NCBI GenBank assembly: GCA_001773295.1
Contig: MEWG01000007.1
Coordinates: forward strand, 14,031 to 29,055
Length of the DNA: 15,025 nucleotides
Direction: 5' to 3'
Source of the DNA: a candidate division WWE3 bacterium RIFOXYD1_FULL_39_9
GTDB lineage: Bacteria; Patescibacteriota; WWE3; UBA101185; UBA10185
The position numbers and the translations under genes were made by a program. How positions within the stretch are numbered: position 1 is the stretch's first letter; each line of letters starts with the position of its first letter. Shown here piece after piece: positions 1-7,052 of the stretch. Below the pieces are notes generated by a model. The model saw only the letters and a program-made list of their open reading frames with translations. It searched no databases and was not told the origin of the DNA.

Positions 1-1364
1 GGAGCAGAACCTTCAAAAACAGACGGCACATCTAAAAACGGGAAGGAGGCCGGGTAGCCTTGGGATAACATCGTCGCGTAGGTTATAGGTTTAATTGCCG
101 AACCTGGCTGTCTGTTTGCTAATGAAACGTTTACATAAGGTTCGAATTTACAGCTTCCTTCACCGGTAATTCCGGAAATACAATCTACCGGCTGTGAATC
201 CAAGTTGTAGCCTTTAGAACCCACCATCACTAAAATCTGCGAAGTTTTGGCATCAAGAGCTATCAGCGAACCATTCCAAACATTCATTGAATTAGATTTT
301 TCGACCTCTTCAAAAACTATCTGCTGTGCCTTTTCCTGCAAATCTAGGTCCAAACTGGTGGTAACCTGTAAACCGCCTTGTTCAACAAGTTCCTCGCCGA
401 ACATATCGGCTAACATTTGTTTAACATAGAAAACAAAATGAGGCGCTGCAAACGGAACTGAAGCAGACTCAAATTTTAGCTCCTCGGTCTTTGCTTTTTC
501 GTAGTCTTCGTCACTCAAAAAGAACCTTTTACCGTCGCTCCCCATCCAACCTCTTTCGTTCATTAAATACAGAACATAGTCTTTTCTTTCCTGCCCGGCT
601 TGAGGATCTCCTGCAAAATGCGAGTAATAACTGGGTCTTTGAGGCAGTCCGGCTAAGTATGCTGACTCTGCAACAGTTAAATCTTTGGGATGTTTATTGA
701 AGTAAGCCTTCGCAGCGCTGAGAATACCGTAATTCTGACCTCCGTATGGAGATTCGTTAAGGTACATTTGTAAAATTTGATCTTTTGAGTATTTATTCTC
801 TAATTGAAGCGACAAGATAAGCTCTTTAATTTTTCTGGGTAAAGTCTGCTCAGATGTTAACAAGGTGTTTTTAATAACCTGCTGAGTTATAGTGGAGCCG
901 CTTTGTAAACTTTCGCCAAATACCATGTTCTTTAATGCTCTAGCCATTCCTCTCATGGAAAAGCCCCTATGTATATAAAAGTCAGAATCTTCGGTGGCAA
1001 GTGTAGCGTGCAAAACGTGAGGTGAAATTTCCTCTAAACCTATCAAGGTTCTGTTTTTGTCACCGAAAAGTTCGTACAGAAGCTTGCCGTTACGGTCGTA
1101 AAATCTTGTGGATAGCTCAAAATTTCGCTCTAACAGTTTATTAGGGTTGGGCAATCCCCTTGAAAAAAAGGCCAGCGTGATAACAACAACCAATAACCCA
1201 ATAACCATTCCGGCTAGGACAAAAGAGGCCAAATATGTAATAAAAGTAAGCGATTTTACATTGCCCAAAGCAGGTAAGCTGGGCAAATTAACGCTGAATT
1301 TTCCGATGGATTTAGGCTTTATTCTTTTTCTACTGGGCTTAGCGCCCATAAACTTTGTAGCCAT
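1..1364 (-). CDS. Class A penicillin-binding protein (GT51 transglycosylase + transpeptidase), 3' part missing
   Basis: Bifunctional peptidoglycan synthase: it polymerises glycan strands from lipid II and cross-links stem peptides on the outer face of the membrane. The 454 residues visible run off the left edge. A Lys/Arg-rich cytoplasmic tail (1-39) is followed by one membrane segment (about 41-67). The GT51 motifs are clear: E125-D-S-D-F-Y-I-H132-R-G with catalytic Glu125, then S155-G-S-T-I-T-Q-Q162, then R177-K-I-K-E181 and a YLNxxxYGGQNYG stretch. The transpeptidase SxxK box is QPGSAIKP, with nucleophile Ser422 and Lys425. The later SxN and KTG boxes would lie outside the window. The ATG at 1364 is chosen because a TATAAT sits 6 nt before it and the Lys/Arg tail follows. 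It is divergent from tyrS. Family assignment is firm; the exact PBP1a/2c subtype is not resolved. Confidence 0.95.
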   Translation of the reverse strand, partial: MATKFMGAKPSRKRIKPKSIGKFSVNLPSLPALGNVKSLTFITYLASFVLAGMVIGLLVVVITLAFFSRGLPNPNKLLERNFELSTRFYDRNGKLLYELFGDKNRTLIGLEEISPHVLHATLATEDSDFYIHRGFSMRGMARALKNMVFGESLQSGSTITQQVIKNTLLTSEQTLPRKIKELILSLQLENKYSKDQILQMYLNESPYGGQNYGILSAAKAYFNKHPKDLTVAESAYLAGLPQRPSYYSHFAGDPQAGQERKDYVLYLMNERGWMGSDGKRFFLSDEDYEKAKTEELKFESASVPFAAPHFVFYVKQMLADMFGEELVEQGGLQVTTSLDLDLQEKAQQIVFEEVEKSNSMNVWNGSLIALDAKTSQILVMVGSKGYNLDSQPVDCISGITGEGSCKFEPYVNVSLANRQPGSAIKPITYATMLSQGYPASFPFLDVPSVFEGSA

Positions 1365-1370
1365 ATAAAT

Positions 1371-1376
1371 ATTATA
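1371..1376 (-). promoter_or_regulatory. -10 box of the PBP gene, predicted leaderless
   Basis: On the minus strand a perfect TATAAT ends 6 nt before the PBP ATG, so transcription would be expected to start at or next to the A of the start codon. No convincing -35 hexamer is seen 16-18 bp upstream, and there is no Shine-Dalgarno sequence. The AT-rich context raises the chance of a coincidental match. The same spacing at other genes in this window supports it. Confidence 0.45.
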
Positions 1377-1483
1377 TTATCTTTTGGCAGTATCTCGAAG
1401 GTTTATTCTAAAATTGTTCGAAACTTGCAGGGGTTTAGTATATCAAAATTTCAACTACAAAGCTGAAAGGGAGGATATCCACG

Positions 1484-1512
1484 TTGTCATTGGGTTAATA
1501 AAATCATATACT
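1484..1512 (+). promoter_or_regulatory. Sigma70-type promoter of tyrS, predicted leaderless
   Basis: TTGTCA (1484-1489), a 17-bp spacer, then TATACT (1507-1512): a near-consensus -35/-10 pair. The tyrS ATG begins 7 nt after the -10 box, which puts the expected transcription start on the ATG itself. An AGGGAGG at 1468-1474 resembles a ribosome-binding site, but it lies upstream of this promoter and about 45 nt from the ATG, so it would not be on the mRNA. Confidence 0.6.
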
Positions 1513-1519
1513 GAAAAAG

Positions 1520-2725
1520 ATGAGCAAAGTATTAACCGATAAAGTTTTAATAGAGGAATTTCTAAACCGAGGTGTAGATTCCATTTACCCAACTAAGGAA
1601 GCTTTAAGAGAAAAACTTATGTCTGGAGACAGAATCAAAGCATACCAGGGTTTTGATCCAACTGGTCCGTATCTGCACGTCGGGCACGCCATGGGAATTA
1701 GAGCTTTGCGTATTCTACAAAAACTCGGGCACGAAGTAATTTTTCTGGTAGGGGATTTTACTGCAAAAGTAGGGGATCCTGATAAAACATCAGCTAGACC
1801 AATCTTATCTGACGAAACAATTCAAAATAACATGAACGGCTGGAAAGAGCAGGCATCTCAATTAATAGATTTCGAGGGAGATAATCCTGTCTCGTTCAGA
1901 CACAACTTCGAATGGCTTTCAAAACTCGATCTGGAAGATCTTATAAAACTAATGGCTTCTTCGACAGTTCAGCAAATGGTAGAGCGGGATATGTTTGAGA
2001 GAAGATTAAAGGAAGGAGATCCTATCGGTCTTCAAGAATTTATATATCCATTGATGCAGGGCTTTGATAGCGTGGCAATGGGAGTTGATCTGGAGATTGG
2101 CGGGACTGACCAAACTTTTAACATGCTAACCGGCCGGACATTAGTTAAACAGTACTTAAACAAAGAAAAATTTGTCAGAACTAACCAAATGATGGATGCT
2201 CCTGACGGCGTAACAATGAGCAAAACCAAAGGAAATGGGATAAATCTAAAGGACACGCCTGAGGATATGTTCGGCAAAGCAATGTCATATCCGGATAGTT
2301 TGATAATTAAAGGGTTTAATCTCCTAACGGAAGTGAGTGCCAAAGATATTCAGGAAATTGAGACCGCAATTAAATCAGGCGAGAATCCAATGAAATACAA
2401 AAAAATAATGGCTTTTGAAATTGTAAAACTTATTAAAGGCGAATCGGCCGCGAAAAAGGGTCAGGAAAATTTTGAGAAAGTAGTTCAGAATAAAGAAATT
2501 GATGAGGAAAACATAATCTCTACTTCACCGGCACAGAATACTCAATTACTTACGTTTCTAAAAAATAATGTTGGAAACGAATCTGCAAGCCAAATAAAAA
2601 GAGTTATTGAACAAGGTGGGGTAGAAGTTGACGGTAAACAGGAAAAGGATCCATTCAAATCATTGGACTTTAAATCAGGTACTGTAATTAAATTTGGCAA
2701 AAGAGTTTTCTTGAAAGTGAAATAA
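1520..2725 (+). CDS. tyrS: Tyrosyl-tRNA synthetase
   Basis: Class I aminoacyl-tRNA synthetase that activates tyrosine with ATP and charges tRNA-Tyr in the cytoplasm; 401 residues, normal length. The Rossmann core has GFDPTGPYLHVGH with the HIGH box as HVGH (53-56). The tyrosine-site segment ends in GGTDQ (about 194-198). The KMSKS loop reads TMSKT (232-236): the first lysine is Thr, the second is kept. A C-terminal S4 RNA-binding domain covers about 340-398 and includes QIKRVIEQGGVEVDG. The ATG at 1520 is the only in-frame start after the TAA at 1499-1501, and it lies 7 nt behind a good -10 box. It heads the plus-strand block. No T-box-like leader is possible if the mRNA is leaderless as predicted. 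Assignment is firm. Confidence 0.97.
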   Translation: MSKVLTDKVLIEEFLNRGVDSIYPTKEALREKLMSGDRIKAYQGFDPTGPYLHVGHAMGIRALRILQKLGHEVIFLVGDFTAKVGDPDKTSARPILSDETIQNNMNGWKEQASQLIDFEGDNPVSFRHNFEWLSKLDLEDLIKLMASSTVQQMVERDMFERRLKEGDPIGLQEFIYPLMQGFDSVAMGVDLEIGGTDQTFNMLTGRTLVKQYLNKEKFVRTNQMMDAPDGVTMSKTKGNGINLKDTPEDMFGKAMSYPDSLIIKGFNLLTEVSAKDIQEIETAIKSGENPMKYKKIMAFEIVKLIKGESAAKKGQENFEKVVQNKEIDEENIISTSPAQNTQLLTFLKNNVGNESASQIKRVIEQGGVEVDGKQEKDPFKSLDFKSGTVIKFGKRVFLKVK

Positions 2726-2726
2726 T

Positions 2727-2849
2727 ATGTTGAAAAATCTCAAAAAGATAGCCAGAAAATCAGTAAAACGCGAAAATCTCACAAAGATTTTAATAGTTGT
2801 GAGCACATTGGCTCTTCTGGCCACATCAGTCCTTCCTTATATAATATAG
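2727..2849 (+). CDS. Small single-pass membrane peptide, 40 residues, unknown function
   Basis: The reading frame opens with ATG one base after the tyrS stop and closes with TAG four bases before the recG ATG, so it fills the gap between the two genes exactly. The peptide has a strongly basic N-terminal half (about ten Lys/Arg in the first 20 residues, e.g. MLKNLKKIARKSVKR). One hydrophobic segment follows (ILIVVSTLALLATSVLPYII, 21-40), which would place the N-terminus inside the cell. Its coupling to both neighbours, without disrupting either, supports a real gene. The alternative is a tyrS-recG spacer that happens to be open. No Shine-Dalgarno is visible, so translation would have to be coupled to tyrS termination. 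I do not recognise the family and assign no function. Confidence 0.55.
   Translation: MLKNLKKIARKSVKRENLTKILIVVSTLALLATSVLPYII
2840..2845 (+). promoter_or_regulatory. Possible internal -10 box for recG
   Basis: A perfect TATAAT lies in the last codons of the small ORF, and the recG ATG follows 7 nt later, the same spacing as at tyrS. No good -35 is present at 16-18 bp. It may be a weak internal leaderless promoter or just AT-rich coding sequence. Confidence 0.3.
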
Positions 2850-2852
2850 TGA

Positions 2853-4865
2853 ATGCTAAAACTAGAATCCGCAATCGAAAAAGTCGCTAAAGTTGGACCT
2901 AAGTACACTAAACTCCTAAAAAACCTGGAGATTGAAACTGTAGGAGATCTTTTATACCACTTTCCTTTTAGATATGACGATTTTTCAAACGTAAAATCTG
3001 TATCGGATCTGCAGGTAGGGGACAGTGTGACGATTAAAGGCGTGCTGGGGCCGGTAGAAAATATCTTCACAAAATACGGAAAAAAGCTAACTAAGTCTGC
3101 GATTTCAGATAATTCCGGTGCTTTAACATTAATCTGGTTTAATCAACATTTCTTAAAAAAGGTGCTAATGGCAGGTACTCGATATAGTGTGAGCGGTAAA
3201 ATCACACTTTTTAATAACAAACCTTGTATTCTAAACCCCGAAATGGAAATCGCGCACGCTGAGAGTCTGAATACCGGCAGGTTAGTTCCGGTATATCCTG
3301 AAACTTCGGGTGTAAGTTCAAAATGGCTCCGTACAAGGGTCTGGGAAATATTACACACACTTGAGAAACTTGAAGAATTTATACCTTATGAAATTTTAGA
3401 AAAATATAATTATCCTCAACTGGATTCCGCAATCAGGTCGATTCATTTCCCAAATGACGAGATGGGTGTAAAACACTCAACAGCAAGACTGTCATTTGAA
3501 GAGATGTTTCTGGAACTATTAAAAGTTGAGAAACGGAAAAATGAGTGGAATGCTCAAAAAAACGGCATTAAATTAAATGGCGGTGACGGCGCTATAGACA
3601 AGTTTATATCTGAACTACCTTTTGGTCTTACCGAATCCCAGAAAAAAGTAATTACCGAAATTAAAAAGGATATGGAAAAGGAAGTTCCGATGAACAGATT
3701 GTTAGAAGGGGATGTGGGCACAGGAAAAACTATCGTAGCGATTGTTGCAGCTCTTACTGCAAAGCTAAATGGCTTTAAAACTGTTTACATGGCCCCAACC
3801 GTAATCTTAGCGCAGCAACATTTCGAGACGTTTAATAATTTCCTTAAACAAGAAGCAAAGATCGCACTGATGACTGGCACAAAGAAAGAAGGTATTGATT
3901 CAGACTGGGATATCTTAATCGGTACACACTCGATTTTATACAATAACGAAAAATACAAAAATGTAGCGTTGGTTGTTATAGACGAGCAGCATAGATTTGG
4001 TGTAGATCAACGAGGAAAAGTATTGGAAATGAGCGGTTCAGATAAAATACCACATTTGTTAACTATGACGGCTACGCCAATTCCAAGAACGCTTGCTCTA
4101 ACCATTTACGGCGATCTTTCAATTTCGGTGCTTGATCAACATCCAAATACAAAAAGAAAAATTGTTACAAAAGTAGTTGCCAATAAAAATAGGGAAGAAG
4201 CCTACGAATGGATAAAAAAATCCGGTGAGTCTGCGTTTATAGTCTGCCCGTTAATTGAGGGTTCGGAGAGTGAGACGTTGGTAGATGTTAAAGCTGCTGA
4301 GGAAGAATATAGAAAACTTAATACTACTGTATTTAAAGATGTAGAAATGGGGTTAATTCACGGAAGGATGAAAGCTGCAGATAAACAGAAGGCAATTACC
4401 GACTTTAGAGATGGAGCAATCAAAATTCTAGTCGCAACCCCGGTAATTGAGGTGGGCATAGACATTCCGGATGCGACAATTATGGTAATCGAAAGCGCTG
4501 AGAGATACGGACTAGCAAATCTCCACCAGCTCAGGGGAAGAGTAGGACGTGGCTCTAAACAAGGCTTTTGTTTTGTCTTTATGAGCGACGATTCAAAAAA
4601 GGCGTACACGCGACTAAAATACCTTGAGAGTGTAGAAAGTGGTATTGAGCTGGCCGAAATTGACTTAAAAATGAGGGGCGAGGGTGATATTTTTAGCACA
4701 ACCCAACACGGCTTCAAAAAGTTCAGATTGGCAGATTTAGGTGATTTCGAACTTCTGGAACGAGCAAAAACAGAGGCGCAGAACATTTACCCCTTGCTTG
4801 ATAGATATGAAAGCTTAAAGACTAAACTGCAGGAATTTGCCGGAAATTACGTAAAAAACAATTAA
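2853..4865 (+). CDS. recG: ATP-dependent DNA helicase RecG
   Basis: Branch-migrating superfamily 2 DNA helicase that regresses stalled forks and processes Holliday junctions and R-loops; 670 residues, close to the usual size. The N-terminal wedge/OB domain (about 1-150) includes the helix-hairpin-like VAKVGPKYTKLLKNLEIETV and the FPFRYDDFS segment typical of RecG. Motor domain 1 has Walker A GDVGTGKT (286-293), Walker B as DEQH (377-380) followed by RFGV-QR, and TATPIPRTL (406-414). Motor domain 2 has the VATPVIEVGIDIP and RGRVGRG motifs. A C-terminal TRG-like tail includes DLKMRGEGDIFSTTQHG. The start at 2853 follows the TAG of the small ORF by three bases. The next gene, rsmD, starts 25 nt downstream, consistent with co-transcription. 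Confidence 0.97.
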   Translation: MLKLESAIEKVAKVGPKYTKLLKNLEIETVGDLLYHFPFRYDDFSNVKSVSDLQVGDSVTIKGVLGPVENIFTKYGKKLTKSAISDNSGALTLIWFNQHFLKKVLMAGTRYSVSGKITLFNNKPCILNPEMEIAHAESLNTGRLVPVYPETSGVSSKWLRTRVWEILHTLEKLEEFIPYEILEKYNYPQLDSAIRSIHFPNDEMGVKHSTARLSFEEMFLELLKVEKRKNEWNAQKNGIKLNGGDGAIDKFISELPFGLTESQKKVITEIKKDMEKEVPMNRLLEGDVGTGKTIVAIVAALTAKLNGFKTVYMAPTVILAQQHFETFNNFLKQEAKIALMTGTKKEGIDSDWDILIGTHSILYNNEKYKNVALVVIDEQHRFGVDQRGKVLEMSGSDKIPHLLTMTATPIPRTLALTIYGDLSISVLDQHPNTKRKIVTKVVANKNREEAYEWIKKSGESAFIVCPLIEGSESETLVDVKAAEEEYRKLNTTVFKDVEMGLIHGRMKAADKQKAITDFRDGAIKILVATPVIEVGIDIPDATIMVIESAERYGLANLHQLRGRVGRGSKQGFCFVFMSDDSKKAYTRLKYLESVESGIELAEIDLKMRGEGDIFSTTQHGFKKFRLADLGDFELLERAKTEAQNIYPLLDRYESLKTKLQEFAGNYVKNN

Positions 4866-4890
4866 ATGATAGAATGGCCTGAATAACGAC

Positions 4891-5433
4891 ATGCTTAGAG
4901 TAACTACAGGAACAGCTAAAAACAAGAAACTAGAAATACCCGAAATTGAGGGTTTTAGAGCCGTACAAGAAAAGGCTAAACAAGCAGTATTTTCAATACT
5001 TGAAGATAGGATTGAGGGCGCAGCGTGCCTAGATTTGTTCGCCGGTAGCGGGAATTTAGGAATCGAAGCGCTTAGCCGAGGGGCGGAATCTTGCGACTTT
5101 GTAGACGAAAATCCGACAAGTGTAGAGATTATTGTCAAAAATCTAACAAATACAGGGTTATTGGAGCATGCGGAGGTTTTCAGAAGGAGCGTTGTTAAAT
5201 ACGTGGTAAACACCGATAGAACCTACGACGTGGTCTTTGCAGACCCTTTTTACCACGATACTGCGCTCGTTCACCTTTTTAAAAATTTGGGTAATATTCT
5301 TAACAAAAACGGCGTCATTGCCTTCTTCCATGGGGATCAGCTTGATATTTCAAAGATGATAGCCGGCACAGAGCTGAAGATTCGAGTTAGTCGTAAATTC
5401 GGCTTGAGCAAAGTAACTATACTGGAAAAATAA
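4891..5433 (+). CDS. rsmD: RsmD-like 16S rRNA (guanine-N2) methyltransferase
   Basis: Rossmann-fold SAM methyltransferase expected to modify G966 (E. coli numbering) of 16S rRNA; 180 residues, normal for RsmD. It shows the SAM-binding motif I LDLFAGSGNLGIEALSRGA (from residue 47) and the motif IV region VVFADPFY (to 121). Two RsmD signatures are altered: the usual catalytic DPPY is DPFY (118-121), and the N-terminal RPT segment is RAV (23-25). Both remain compatible with the fold but could change activity or target. The start at 4891 has no strong ribosome-binding site; a TGATAGAAT (4867-4875) looks like an extended -10 box 15 nt upstream. Identity as an RsmD-family protein is good; the exact rRNA target is inferred from the family. 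Confidence 0.88.
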   Translation: MLRVTTGTAKNKKLEIPEIEGFRAVQEKAKQAVFSILEDRIEGAACLDLFAGSGNLGIEALSRGAESCDFVDENPTSVEIIVKNLTNTGLLEHAEVFRRSVVKYVVNTDRTYDVVFADPFYHDTALVHLFKNLGNILNKNGVIAFFHGDQLDISKMIAGTELKIRVSRKFGLSKVTILEK

Positions 5434-5441
5434 CTGTTATG

Positions 5442-5477
5442 ATGCAAAAAACTTGCAATTATCCAGATTTTTTGCAT
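5442..5477 (+). repeat. Perfect inverted repeat overlapping the rpmF promoter
   Basis: ATGCAAAAAA (5442-5451) is exactly mirrored by TTTTTTGCAT (5468-5477) around a 16-nt loop. The right arm covers the first bases of the rpmF -10 box and the left arm lies just upstream of its -35. The run of T is inside the stem, not after it, so this is not a standard intrinsic terminator. It fits a dyad operator, or a weak bidirectional hairpin after rsmD. Confidence 0.5.
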
Positions 5478-5480
5478 AAT
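5453..5480 (+). promoter_or_regulatory. Promoter of rpmF, predicted leaderless
   Basis: TTGCAA (5453-5458), a 16-bp spacer and CATAAT (5475-5480), followed 7 nt later by the rpmF ATG at 5488. No Shine-Dalgarno lies between. Spacing matches the tyrS promoter. The boxes are embedded in the 10-bp inverted repeat at 5442-5477. Confidence 0.5.
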
Positions 5481-5487
5481 AGTGTGC

Positions 5488-5637
5488 ATGGCATTACCAA
5501 AAAGAAGGCACTCTAAAAGCCGAACAAGAAAAAAGAGAAATTCTCATTACGTCAGGGATGAAGTAAATGCGGTCCAAACAGCCGATAAAAAGGCCTACAA
5601 GAGACCTCACGTTGAAGAGTACATTGAGATCAAATAG
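5488..5637 (+). CDS. rpmF: Large-subunit ribosomal protein bL32, short zinc-less form
   Basis: The first residues MALPKRRHSKSRTRKKR match the diagnostic N-terminus of bL32 (MAVPKRR-SKSR-R-RR), a small basic protein of the 50S subunit. At 49 residues it is shorter than the common 56-60. The C-terminal CxxC...CxxC zinc ribbon is gone, with no cysteine anywhere. What remains is a short Lys/Arg-rich segment and the tail KRPHVEEYIEIK, which may correspond to the PHRV...GYY region. The start has a promoter 7 nt upstream; the gene ends TAG at 5635-5637. nusB follows after 47 nt. The assignment rests on the N-terminal signature and on the ribosomal neighbourhood. Confidence 0.88.
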   Translation: MALPKRRHSKSRTRKKRNSHYVRDEVNAVQTADKKAYKRPHVEEYIEIK

Positions 5638-5684
5638 TATCTGGGTGCCCATTTCTAGTGAAACTGGTGCCTCTAAGGTGAAAG

Positions 5685-6116
5685 ATGAAGTCAAAAACCG
5701 ACCCAAGACATGCTGCTCGAAAACTTGCGCTGGCATCAATTTTTTGCTGGTTGTTTTCTGAACAAAATAAAGAAGAGTGTCAGATCCTATCAAAGGAACT
5801 ACTTGAACACAACGAGACAGACATTAGGCTTACCGATTTCATAGTCGAAGGTGTAAAAACCCATTTGGATGAGATTGATAAAATTATAGAGGAATCTGCT
5901 CCCGAGTGGCCTTTGGACAAAATATCCAAGGTGGATCTAGTTGTGCTCAGAATTGCCGTATTCGAGTTGGTTTTTGGCCAAAAAACACCTGTAAAGGTCG
6001 CAATTGATGAGTCGGTTGAATTAGCAAAGGAGTTTGGTAACGACACATCACATAAGTTTGTGAATGGGGTACTTGGTACTGTAGTAGAGTTAGCCGGAGT
6101 GAAAAATAATGAGTGA
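5685..6116 (+). CDS. nusB: Transcription antitermination factor NusB
   Basis: All-helical RNA-binding protein that joins NusE/S10 on boxA to promote antitermination in rRNA operons; 143 residues, typical length. Diagnostic segments are the N-terminal basic helix (PRHAARKLALASIF, 7-20), VDLVVLRIAVFEL (83-95), the signature IDESVELAKEFG (107-118), and KFVNGVLG (124-131). AAGGTG (5675-5680), 4 nt before the ATG, is a plausible Shine-Dalgarno, so this gene probably depends on the rpmF transcript. Its last 8 nt overlap the start of the next gene, implying translational coupling. Confidence 0.95.
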   Translation: MKSKTDPRHAARKLALASIFCWLFSEQNKEECQILSKELLEHNETDIRLTDFIVEGVKTHLDEIDKIIEESAPEWPLDKISKVDLVVLRIAVFELVFGQKTPVKVAIDESVELAKEFGNDTSHKFVNGVLGTVVELAGVKNNE

Positions 6117-6342
6117 ATCATCGAGAAAAATATTTAAAATAATTGCAGAAAGAACTGGCCATGAGCACGAAGAACTCAATGAATCTTCTTATTTTGAAGA
6201 CGACTTGAATATCGGCGAGATGGAGCTTATGGAAATTCTAACCGAAATAGAAGAAAAACTTCAGGTTGATGTAATATCCGAAAAGGACAATATTGAAACC
6301 GTAGGTGATCTAATTGACTTAGTTGATGAGCAATTAGAGTAA
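6109..6342 (+). CDS. acpP: Acyl-carrier-protein-like protein lacking the phosphopantetheine serine
   Basis: A 77-residue acidic helical protein with the size, charge and helix pattern of acyl carrier protein, in the common acpP-rnc arrangement. Aligned by eye without gaps to E. coli ACP from the conserved D-L onward, the helix-II entry D-S-L becomes G36-E37-M38, so the serine that carries 4'-phosphopantetheine is Glu37. The flanking pattern (DL, then hydrophobic residues, then EEKL) is kept, as is the C-terminal helix IETVGDLIDLVDEQL. A GGAG (6096-6099) about 9 nt upstream serves as ribosome-binding site, and the start overlaps the end of nusB. It cannot be a conventional acyl carrier. It may be a protein-interaction relic or a scaffold; its role is unknown. 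ACP ancestry is likely but rests on my own alignment. Confidence 0.75.
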   Translation: MSESSRKIFKIIAERTGHEHEELNESSYFEDDLNIGEMELMEILTEIEEKLQVDVISEKDNIETVGDLIDLVDEQLE

Positions 6343-6347
6343 GTTAA

Positions 6348-7049
6348 ATGTCATTTGATTTTCAAAAACTAAAAAAAATATTGGGGGCAGATCTCAGACA
6401 AGAAGAGTTATTTGTTCTGGCTTTTACCCACAGATCTTATCTAAACGAACATCCAGACTATAAAAAGGCTTCTAATGAAAGGCTGGAATTCCTTGGAGAC
6501 GCCGTATTACAACTTCTATCTTCAGACTATCTTTATAAACGATATCCCGAATCTCCGGAAGGAGTTCTGACAAACTATCGATCTGCTATTGTGTGCACTC
6601 CGTCGATTGCTGATGAAGCTAGGAGACTGGGCTACGGAGAGTTTCTTTTACTATCTAACGGCGAAGAGAGCACCGGGGGTAGAGACAGAGAATATATACT
6701 GGCAAATACGTTTGAGGCTGTTTTAGGCGCTTTATATATGGAACTTGGTATTGATTTCTGCCGAACTTTTGTGGAAAAAGAACTTCTTTATAAAGTAACC
6801 GAGCTGGTAGAAAACGAAGAGTACAAAGACGCTAAGTCAAAATTCCAGGAAATTGCACAGGAAAAGATGGGCATCACTCCCGTATATCAAGTTTTAGACT
6901 CGTGGGGACCTGACCATGAAAAGAGCTTTAAGGTAGGTGTTTACCTTGGAGATAAGCTTTGGGGCGAAGGTACAGGCAGAAGCAAGCAGAAGGCCGAACA
7001 ACAGGCAGCTTTACAGGCTTTTGATAAACTGAGCGTTGCTAAGGCATAA
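6348..7049 (+). CDS. rnc: Ribonuclease III
   Basis: Double-strand-specific endoribonuclease that processes rRNA precursors and other structured RNA; 233 residues, standard. The catalytic domain (about 1-150) contains the signature NERLEFLGDAV (43-53) with Glu47 and Asp51, matching E. coli Glu41 and Asp45. Position 120, in LANTFEAV, is Asn where E. coli has metal-ligand Asp114; Glu123 matches Glu117. A double-stranded RNA-binding domain follows (about 162-229), including DAKSKFQEIAQEKMG and the terminal GRSKQKAEQQAALQAF. It starts 5 nt after the ACP-like gene. No good ribosome-binding site is visible. The family call is firm; whether the Asn alters cleavage is unknown. Confidence 0.96.
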   Translation: MSFDFQKLKKILGADLRQEELFVLAFTHRSYLNEHPDYKKASNERLEFLGDAVLQLLSSDYLYKRYPESPEGVLTNYRSAIVCTPSIADEARRLGYGEFLLLSNGEESTGGRDREYILANTFEAVLGALYMELGIDFCRTFVEKELLYKVTELVENEEYKDAKSKFQEIAQEKMGITPVYQVLDSWGPDHEKSFKVGVYLGDKLWGEGTGRSKQKAEQQAALQAFDKLSVAKA

Positions 7050-7052
7050 TTA

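Noticed and set aside
1468..1496. AGGGAGG followed by a TTG mini-frame as a leader peptide for tyrS
   Set aside because: The frame would be only four codons long, and the sequence lies upstream of the -10 box, so it would not be transcribed with tyrS.
4358..4786. 142-residue minus-strand frame inside recG
   Set aside because: Antisense shadow of conserved helicase motifs; no independent start signals or recognisable domain.
4815..5213. 132-residue minus-strand frame over the recG end and rsmD
   Set aside because: Shadow of rsmD, which has clear methyltransferase motifs on the plus strand.
6109..6342. Sequencing error as the cause of the missing ACP serine
   Set aside because: D-S-L to G-E-M needs several base changes in three adjacent codons with the frame intact on both sides.
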